A stretch of DNA of 64,000 nt. Origin: Pegea sp. RAD2-039 (taxonomy: Eukaryota; Chordata; Thaliacea; Salpida; Salpidae). Made by a program: the position numbers and the translations under genes. The notes beneath the pieces are model-generated. The model was not told where the DNA came from and did not search any database. It was given only the letters and a program-made list of their open reading frames with translations. Position 1 is the first letter of the stretch. Every line of letters begins with the position of its first letter. The stretch is taken from the NCBI GenBank assembly GCA_034620365.1, contig JAQGEQ010000308.1, forward strand, positions 1-64,000, read 5' to 3'. Positions 56,166 to 64,000 of the stretch are shown one piece after another.

Positions 56166-58261
56166 AATCAGTTTTTGATTCATAGAAATGAGGTGCAAGC
56201 TCCGTGAGCCATTCTGATTTGATGATTGTGACGTCACGTGCGAAAAGTCGCGACGTTTCGATGATCTCGTTGAAGATGATCCACTTTGACGGATTTTCCA
56301 TGGAAAGAACAGAAGAAGGATGAATAAAGAGCTTGACGTCATTGTGAAGTCCTCTATAAGATCCGTCACCATGGAGACACGCGGCGTTGGCAAAGAAACC
56401 GGAAACAATACATCTTTGTATCTTTGAGAAATCTTCATCACAAGACACCATCTGGATGTTGAATCGACGCAGATATTTACATAATTGAGATCGGATCTTA
56501 TCAGCTCTTTGAAGACCTTTGTAATTGAGGTAGTATCTTTCACACCATTTTCTCGATTTATTTCCTTCATTCACAAACGAATTGTAAATATTCAAAAGTG
56601 TCAAGTGATCGCCTTCAACCACCGCAAACTTCCGGTGCTCGATCTTTGCTTTTACTTTCTCGTTTGGAGGTGAATCATAGAGACTATGGACTTGAAGAAG
56701 AGCAGCTATTGATGTGATCTCTTGAGAACATTCAAACTTTTCAGAGTTTAGTAACATCGAGACCAACATTGGATTCAGCGGGAATTCAGCCATCTTTTTC
56801 CCGACGTCTTCGGTTAAAACCCCCTCTGAGTCTAAAGCACTAAACGCGTACAATAGTTCAAGTCCTCGGATCATACATTGAGCTGGAGGAGGAGACAGAA
56901 ATGTGAATCTGAGGACATTATCAACTCCAAGAGCTTTTAATTGAAGGATTACTGATACAAGATTACTTCGTTGCATTTCAGGGATTGTAAAATCTTTTAA
57001 CTTTGTAATTTGATCTTCAGGAAATAGCCGATAGACTTTTCCGCTTCTGCGATTCAAAGAAGACTTTAAGATCAAGAATTGAGATGAAGACAACATCAAC
57101 AAACCTGCATCTTCCAGCTCTTCCAGCTCTTTGCTCCAAAGAAGCTTTTGAAGCTTTACAAACAATCAAAGATTCGACGGCGGTTTTGGGATTATAGACT
57201 TTCATTTTGACGAAACCACAATCGACAACAAAGGTGACATTCTCGATAGTAAGTGACGTTTCCGCGATATTTGTCGAGACGATGACTCTTCTCGTTCGGC
57301 GTGAAGTCTTCTCGAAGACTTTCATTTGCTCCGCAGCAGGGAGTGTGCTGTACAGGGGCAAGACTTTCAGGAACTTTCTGTTCCCTTGATTTTGTAGTTT
57401 TATTAAATTTTCAATCAGATGAGCACAAGTTTTTTCAACTTCATCTTGACCTGTTAAAAACGCCAAAATGTCTCCATCTTCATCACTAAAATGGATCTGA
57501 AGGACTGTATCAACAGTGGCTTTGATGTAATCAGGGACTGGATTGAGACAGTAAAAAACTTCAATTGGAAAAGTTCGTCCTTCAACTGATAAAATCGCCG
57601 ATTTTTGATCTTTTGTTGAAAAGAACTTTTGAAAAGCTTCAGCTGAGGCAGTAGCAGATGAGATTATAATCCTTAAATCTTCTCTCTTCTTCTGTATCTT
57701 CTTTAAAAGTCCCACACACAGATCTGTATTGATACTTCGTTCATGAGCCTCATCAATGATCACGACACTATACTTTCTTAACAGGGGATCTCCCATCATT
57801 TCGCGCAACAGGATACCTTCAGTGACGTATTTGATGACGGTATTTTCTTTACTACAACATTCTTCGAATCGAATCGCGTACCCCACTTCGTCACCTAGCA
57901 CCGAGTTTCGCTCATCAGCTACGCGAGAAGCTAAATTAATAGCAGCTATTCGTCTCGGTTGAGTGATTAGAATCTTTGATTTCGAAGCAAGTGTCCAACC
58001 AGATTCAACCAAGTATTGGGGCACTTGGGTGCTTTTACCGGACCCTGTCTCGCCCACAATTATTAAAGTTTTGTGGTTTTCCAGCAAATATAAAATATGA
58101 TTTCGATAATTGAAAATTGGTAATCTTTTCCTTTGATTTTCCATGGACAAATTGGCCCATTTGTTGTGGACGAGACCACAATGTTTCTGGTCTCTTTCCT
58201 CACTGACATCTTGTCCTGGGCCAGAAGTTCCTGGTTTCCAAAATCGAACGGTTTGAGGCAT
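56137..58261 (-). CDS. DHX35: DHX35-like DEAH-box RNA helicase
   Basis: Two exons (57105-58261 and 56137-57046) give 688 residues; human DHX35 has 703. The family start FWKPGTSGPGQDVSEE matches human FWRPGTEGPG.SISEE. Helicase motifs: I GETGSGKST, Ia TQPRRIAA, II DEAHERS, III SATAS, IV FLTGQDEVE, V STNIAETSLTIENV and VI QRAGRAGR. These are followed by the winged-helix, ratchet and OB-fold C-terminal region (FPLNPMLVSMLL, FAVVEGDHLTLLNIYNSFV, CIVSGFFANAACLHGDGSYR, EWLTELAPHFY). DHX35 is a nuclear helicase found in the spliceosomal C complex. An acceptor on the minus strand lies 28 bases before the ATG at 58261. The C-terminal few residues come from a minisatellite. Confidence 0.96.
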
Positions 58262-59140
58262 AATGATAATTTCAGAAATATTTCAAAATCTGAAAATTAT
58301 GAATTTGATTTTTTTAAATTTAAATAGAATTTATTAAAATTATTAAAAATTAGAAATTAGTTGTTTAGTTAAAGAATTTAATAAATTTGTTAAAAGTTAG
58401 AAATAATTATTAACAAATACATAAAAAACAAAAATTTTATGATTATAAAAACGATTATAGTTATTAAAAACTATTTTCTTTTATTTTTATATTTACAAAA
58501 AAATAATAATTTTATAAATAACTAGAATACTAAATAAATATTTTCAAAAAAAACTAAAAATTAAGTTTAAAAAATAAATAATAAAATTATTCAAAGAAAC
58601 AAATTTGATATTTGATTAAAAATATGAAAAATAAACAAATAAAAATAAGCTTAAACTGAAAAGGAATGAAAGTATTAAAATGTTTTAAATCTTTACAAAT
58701 ACAATTAGTTGTAAACTAACTACTACAACTTTATGTTCTTTTAACATTTTGTCACATAAAAACAAGAGAAATGTAAATAGGACTGACGCGAAAATGTAAT
58801 TATCATCAACTTTCATACAAACATTTGTTTAAATTTCATTTTAATTTTACTTTTGAAAAATAATCAATAATCTAAAGAAAGTTTGTTATTTTTTAGTTTA
58901 TAAATCCGAGCAAATAATAAATCATAAAAACTGTTTAAATTTTTTAGGTAAATTTCTTAGAACAGAAGTAGTTTCAAATTAAAATTGCTGAAATTCTTTT
59001 ATTAATTTCAAAAAATTTAAAAACTTTTCCCTTGAAGTTAAACAATTCTCAGAAAGACATTTTGTACTCTAAACTTTTTGGACCTGGTATTATTTTTTAA
59101 CTTACTGATTTATAATATTTATAATAATATGATTTATTTA

Positions 59141-59490
59141 TAAGCTTATATCACCTGGTACATTGGTCAGAGCAAATTTTTTCTCATATCGCACAATTAG
59201 TACATGGAACCAGCTGCCATCAGACATTGTGATGTTGGAATCACTCGCGTTGTTCAAAAAGAAGTTTAATCGTTTTAACATTGCCAATATTGTCATTTCT
59301 AAACTGTAATTATTTTTCTTTTTTATATTATTAGCATTCTATGTAATTATTCACTGTTATATGTTTTGAGGACTACTGAAATGCCATGTGTTACATCTTT
59401 TACTTTCTATATTTTTGACTTAATAGATGTTATTTGTGAGAATGTGTGTTAGCGAGAGGTGCTCTTTTCAGTCACCCTCCTTCGCGTTTA
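59141..59490 (+). mobile_element. 5'-truncated LINE 3' end, copy 2
   Basis: Same family as the piece at 12929-13290, beginning at the same point (ataagc.tatatcacctggtacatt). The frame reads SPGTLVRANFFSYRTISTWN then QLPSDIVMLESLALFKKKFN, the usual LINE C-terminus, less decayed than copy 1 (it keeps the WNQLP motif). The 3' UTR is shared, including atgttatttgtgagaatgtg. Two copies truncated near the same site suggest a typical reverse-transcription stall or a derived short element. Confidence 0.82.
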
Positions 59491-59739
59491 TTAGAATTAA
59501 TAAATAAATATTATTATCGATTATAATATTTGGTTTATGTTTGCTATAATAGGTGATAAATTTGATAAACTCTATAGAGTTGCCACTTTGTTGAATAAAT
59601 AAATAAAATTTTCACTTAAAATACATTTTACATTGAAATACCTTACATCTCAGCGTCATCTCAGCGAAATTATGGAGCTTATGAGCAGAACTGTGTCTGT
59701 AGTTTCCATCTTAAACCACCATCGCTATAAAATAACTCT

Positions 59740-60000
59740 CATATGAGAAAGCGGTCACTATCATCAACTTCACCAAAGTTGGTTTGGAAGATCAAATCTT
59801 AAGTGATGTGGCTAGAACGGTTAGAAAGTCCTGATCTAGAAATGATTTTACGGATAAATCTCAATTAAAGTCTATAGAAGATTCATAAAAACTGTTCTCC
59901 GATGAAACCAAGAGAGTCAATGACACAATTTACCTCAAGAAAGTTTTTCCGATAAGAGAAGAAATAAAATTTGTTTTGATCCGAACTCACGAAGAAGCTT
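59740..60000 (+). pseudogene. dynein heavy-chain relic
   Basis: The plus strand reads VTIINFTKVGLEDQILSDVA, where dynein heavy chains have (T/I).(I/V)NFTVT..GLEDQLL..VV. A one-base shift then gives LESPDLE, matching the R.E.PDLE that follows in the family. Further on come QLKSIEDS and KLFSDE, matching .LKE(I/L)ED..L..L..SEG. In-frame stops and at least one frameshift break it, and there is no sign of the ~50-base introns. It looks like a processed or long-dead fragment from the region before the stalk. Not a functional gene. Confidence 0.6.
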
Positions 60001-62242
60001 GAAGTTTTTCGTGGAAGATTTCATTCAATAATTTGAGGTGGAATTTCAGTATAATTGGGAGATTTGAACAAAGATATGTATAGAGATATCAGAATTGTCA
60101 TAGAAAGACTGTAGAGAGCTTGTCGTTAAACTTCAAGTTAAATAAAAGTTAACCATCTTAAATCTAGCTCTAAATCTAGCTGAATAAAAGTTCAGATGTA
60201 CCACATTATCAATGAGGATATTTGCAGACGAATTGAATTGAAGTTAGTTCTAACCCACTGTAGAATTCGTGGAAGATTCGCGGAGTATTACAGAATAAAA
60301 GATCTTAAATCTCATAAATACATTGAGTTAGAAAACTAATAGTTGAAGAATTGAGAAAGGCGTCATGAGCTGATTCATTTACATAGATGAGCAAAATTAA
60401 AATCCACTAAAAAAGAATTCCTTTTTAAGACTACTAGTAATAACATTAGCTTAGATATCAGATAGCTTTGAAGTACAATGAGACTAATGACATTGAAAAA
60501 CTACAGAATCCTATTTTAAGCTAAAAGGTTGATTTAAATATCCTCAAAAAAATTTTTCGGAAATTATTAAATTATTTGTAAAAAATATGTTTTAGCTCTT
60601 TCAAAACTATTTTTGGAAATTAATCCAAATTAGTTTAAACTTTTTAATCACATTTAAAGAGCAACCACTAGCTCTTACGATGTCAATGAAATCATACCTG
60701 CTAAAAACAAAGTGTTGAGATGCAAGATTTATTCTATCAATCATATACCTGATTTTGAAATAAAAACAAATTATGCAAAATAGGTATTGGGATCAAATGG
60801 GAGTTGACAAAAATGGTTCAAGAATGATTGGAACTCAAATAGGCTCGTTTTTTAGACACTTATTAAAAAAATTGTGAATGATATTTCTGTATTTTTATTC
60901 GGTAATCTGAAATTTTGAATGTTAGAGTTTTAATAACAGCTGATTTCTGGTTGAATGATTACAAAACTTTCTTCATCTAGAAGATCAATTAAACGAGCTG
61001 ACATCATCTTTAAAATTAATTAAATTTTACATCAATTAGAAACTCAGGAACTTTAACAATTAAAATATTTATAGTTCTTTGCAGAAGCTTCAGTTTGAGT
61101 TTCTAAGGACACAGTGATGTTTAAAGACTTTATCTCAAACGATAAAGTTTGATTTAATTAATTAATTTGAATATCTGAAGCTTTTTTGGTCACATCAGCG
61201 TATGAGAGCTTTATTTTTTAAACTCTCCCTTGGTATTGCAGTCTGTGAAAGTCTTAATAACATTTTTTCGCTGAAAATATCGTTTGTTGGAAATTTTAGG
61301 TTAGTTGATTTAATTAAATCTTTTTAAGATGTCAAGTCTAATTATAGAAGTAACTAACAAACTGCAAATAAGCAAAATTCTTGTTTTTGTAGTATTTACT
61401 TCAAATGATTAATCATCAAATTGTATTTCAAACATTTTTATCGAATTTAATTTTTTTCTGAAGTAGAAATTGATTTTTTTTTCAGTTCTACACATTAATC
61501 AGAAATTCTTTTTGAATATTATTTTTTTGCTTTCGAAAAGAAAATGTTTTTTTAGTATAAGATTAATTTCAAATTTTGTACATAAAGTTTATAGTAAAAC
61601 AGTTTTTGTTTTGTAAGAATCTATTAAATGCTAATATTTTCAAATATTGATAATATTTTGAAAAAGTATAATTGATAAATTTCTGATATTTTGATTTGAA
61701 TAAGAATGTAATAATTTATTAGTCTATATATCAAATATTCTAATTTTTTTATTGTTGTTGGTTATAAATAACTTAAATTTTAAAAAGTTTTTGGTTTATT
61801 TCATCTCATACTTTTTATTTTAGTAAAATTGTATTGTTATTAAGTCGAAAAGTTATGAAACTGAGTTAGTTTTTTAGTTTATGATAGAATGAACAATTTC
61901 ATAAAACATATTTCAAAATCTCTTAAGAATTAGATTAGCTAAAAGTTCTTACTTTTGCAAGTTGTATTTATATAAGTATTATTATCTAAATTGAATAATA
62001 TAAAAAAAGTGATTCAAATTGAGTTTTCATAAAAATTTTTATATCTCAAAAAAGATTATAGTTTTTATAAAAATCCTTTTTATTTGGTTTTACATCAAAT
62101 ATACTTTTTCAAAGTTTTTTAATCATTTTGTTTGTATTAAACTAACAAACAATTTTGTGTAGTTGTTTATAAACTTGTTAATTTTCTTTTAGCAGATTAT
62201 ATAACTTGTAAATTATTTAATCTTTTTTGTATTTTTATTAAA

Positions 62243-63872
62243 ATGGAATTTTCTGACCCCTTAACATTTCAATGTGATGATAAAATCCAAACTGAATATT
62301 CTATCTTAGCTGGATCTGTTAGCTCAGTTCTATGTATCTTTGGGTTTATGTATGCTTTTTTTGGTGAGTATTTCAAGATATAAATGGTTTTAAACTGTTC
62401 AAAGATCTAACTTTGAAAATCTACACAAACTAATTATACATTTTCTTTGAAGGTTATAGATGTTTTAAAGCAGTTCTTTTCCTCAGTGGATTTATCTTTG
62501 GAACTTCAGTTGTTTATTTGATATGCAGAGAAGAAAGAATATTTGATCAAAAAACTAGCATCCAGCTAGCTGTAGGTTAGTTAAAAACCAGTTGAGTCTA
62601 TTAAGCATCTTCACTTGTAAAAAATCCTTGACCAGCAACACCAAGTCAATAATAACTTGTCTTATAAACAAATCTTGTGTTTGGTGGTTGAAGGTGCTGA
62701 AGACTCACTTGCTTCTAGCACCTTGACTTGTAAAAATTCTTCGACCAACAACACCAAGTCAACAATAACTTGTCTTACAAACAAATCTTGTGCTTAGTGG
62801 TTGAAGGTGCTGAAGACTCACTTGCTTCTAGCACCTTGACTTGTAAAAACTCCTCGACCAACAACACCAAGTCAATGATAACTTGTCTTACAAACAAATC
62901 TTATGTTTGGTGATTGAAGGTGCTGAAGACTCACTTGCTTCTAGCACCTTGACTTGTAAAAACTCCTCGACCAACAACACCAAGTCAATGATAACTTGTC
63001 TTACAAACAAATCTTGTGTTTGGTGGTTGAAGGTGCTGAAGACTCGCTTGATTTTAGCACCTTGACTTGTAAAAACTCCTCGACCACTAACACCAAGTCA
63101 ATAATAACTTGTCTTACAAACAAATCTTGTGCTTAGTGGTTGAAGGTGCTGAAGACTCACTTGCTTCTAGCACCTTGACTTGTAAAAACTCCTCGACCAA
63201 CAACACCAAGTCAATGATAACTTGTCTTACAAACAAATCTTATGTTTGGTGGTTGAAGGTGCTGAAGACTCGCTTGATTTTAGCACCTTGACTTGTAAAA
63301 ACTCCTCAACCACCATCACCAAGTCAATAATAACTTGTCTTACAAACAAATCTTGTGCTTAGTGGTTGAAGGTGCTGAAGACTCACTTGCTTCTAGCACC
63401 TTGACTTGTAAAAACTCCTCGACCAACAACACCAAGTCAATGATAACTTGTCTTACAAACAAATCTTATGTTTGGTGGTTGAAGGTGCTGAAGACTCGCT
63501 TGATTTTAGCACCTTGACTTGTAAAAACTCCTCAACCACCATCACCAAGTCAATAATAACTTGTCTTACAAACAATTATTGTGTTTGGTGGTTGAAGGTG
63601 CTGAAGACTCACTTGCTTCTAGCACCTTGACTTGTGAAAACTCCTCGACCAACAACACCAAGTCAATAATAACTTGTCTTACAAACAAATCTTTTAAAAT
63701 CATTCTAAAACTTTCTTTCAAATGAACCAAATAAAGTTTAATTAAAACATTTGTAACTTGACAGGTGTGTCGATTATCGTTGGAATTTTTTGTGGATTTA
63801 TCACAATGTTGATTCGATCTGTAGGTTTGTTCTTACAAGGATTTTTTCTTGGAGTGTTGGTTTCAATTGCTA
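62243..63872 (+). CDS. TMEM198: TMEM198-like multi-pass membrane protein, 5' part
   Basis: Three exons seen (62243-62363, 62453-62575, 63765-63872); the gene continues past the right edge. The start MEFSDPLTFQC is followed by TM1 (SILAGSVSSVLCIFGFMYAF). Exon two opens [20 protein letters not shown], almost identical to human TMEM198 ([20 protein letters not shown]). Exon three, VSIIVGIFCGFITMLIRSVG then LFLQGFFLGVLVSIA, matches TM3 and TM4. In vertebrates TMEM198 promotes LRP6 phosphorylation in Wnt signalling at the plasma membrane and vesicles. Its second intron is about 1.19 kb, enlarged by the 113-bp satellite, whereas the first is 89 bases. Confidence 0.93.
62617..63693 (-). repeat. 113-bp satellite array, right copy, inside TMEM198 intron 2
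   Basis: About nine and a half units of the same 113-base satellite as at 1-4208, in reverse-complement orientation. Units alternate between two variants, so identical units recur every 226 bases (for example 62883, 63109, 63335), a dimeric higher-order pattern. The array lies entirely within an intron. Both its borders with unique intron sequence are visible, unlike the left array. Short open frames within units are not genes. Confidence 0.97.
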
Positions 63873-64000
63873 GTGAGTTATTTGTTCAGTTTCTTGATTG
63901 AATAAATTAAATTTATAAAATAATAAATAAAATTCAGTTTAATTGAAATTGATTTATCAGAACAAGCTTGAAAATGAATTTGTGAAAATATTCCAACTTT

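Larger units (their letters stand above)
58262..62242. other. long spacer with relics
   Basis: AT-rich spacer between divergent DHX35 and TMEM198 genes. It contains a LINE 3' end (59141-59490) and a broken dynein heavy-chain relic (about 59740-60000). The rest, 58270-59100 and 60000-62190, has no feature I can support. A cttttagcag acceptor at about 62190 lies about 50 bases before the TMEM198 start. Confidence 0.55.

Noticed and set aside
56118-56570. Minus-strand 150-codon frame in a second frame of DHX35
   Set aside because: The overlapping frame carries the conserved DHX35 C-terminal sequence. This one is low in family-like features.
62883-63630. Four similar 60-codon open frames in the right satellite
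   Set aside because: Same satellite unit in reverse complement, lying within a TMEM198 intron. Not genes.
1-64000. CRISPR array, bacterial operon or phage elements
   Set aside because: The tandem repeats have no unique spacers of regular length, and the genes are spliced animal genes.

Overview
This is a stretch of an AT-rich animal nuclear genome. Coding sequence is split by very short introns (mostly about 45-60 bases, GT-AG). The genes are animal or conserved eukaryotic ones: a seven-helix class A receptor, a myosin VI with its cargo-binding tail, CIP2A, TMEM198, and the cilium assembly factor CCDC103, so the organism has motile cilia or had them recently. I cannot name the lineage from the sequence. 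All gene names below come from recognising the translated sequence; exon borders were read by eye from frame continuity and splice signals.

Layout. 1-4.2 kb: a 113-bp satellite array. 4.8-6.0 kb: CDK2AP-like and CCDC103-like genes, both on the minus strand. 6-8.3 kb: spacer with decayed LINE pieces. 8.3-10.7 kb: PLRG1 (+), convergent with peflin (11.1-12.0 kb, -). 12.9-13.3 kb: LINE 3' end. 13.7-16.4 kb: TMEM135 (+). 16.4-20.2 kb: spacer with a decayed reverse transcriptase. 20.2-25.5 kb: a large C2H2 zinc-finger gene (+). 26.2-27.4 kb: sphingolipid desaturase (-). 30.3-35.1 kb: an N4BP1/KHNYN-like gene (+) that appears to carry a GPCR gene (31.5-33.1 kb, -) inside one intron. 37.4-45.1 kb: myosin VI (+), convergent with CIP2A (45.4-51.0 kb, -). 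53.3-58.3 kb: CMTR2 and DHX35 in tandem on the minus strand. 58-62 kb: spacer with a LINE 3' end and a dynein heavy-chain relic. 62.2 kb to the edge: TMEM198 (+), whose second intron holds the same 113-bp satellite in the opposite orientation.

The most interesting points are: (1) the N4BP1-like gene, which has KH-like and NYN-nuclease halves either side of an antisense GPCR gene and a possible RFX-like winged helix between them; (2) a widespread splice-acceptor signal just upstream of start codons, including directly on the CMTR2 ATG about 100 bases below the DHX35 stop, suggesting spliced-leader trans-splicing; (3) intronic repeat arrays built from branch-site and polypyrimidine-like words that keep the same polarity relative to transcription in two convergent genes; (4) a dense CACGTG array in a myosin VI intron; (5) a foldback-rich 113-bp satellite present in both orientations.

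Functionally the genes are mostly unrelated housekeeping functions: splicing (PLRG1, DHX35), cap methylation (CMTR2), membrane lipid and organelle biology (desaturase, TMEM135), motor transport (myosin VI), calcium-regulated trafficking (peflin) and PP2A control (CIP2A).
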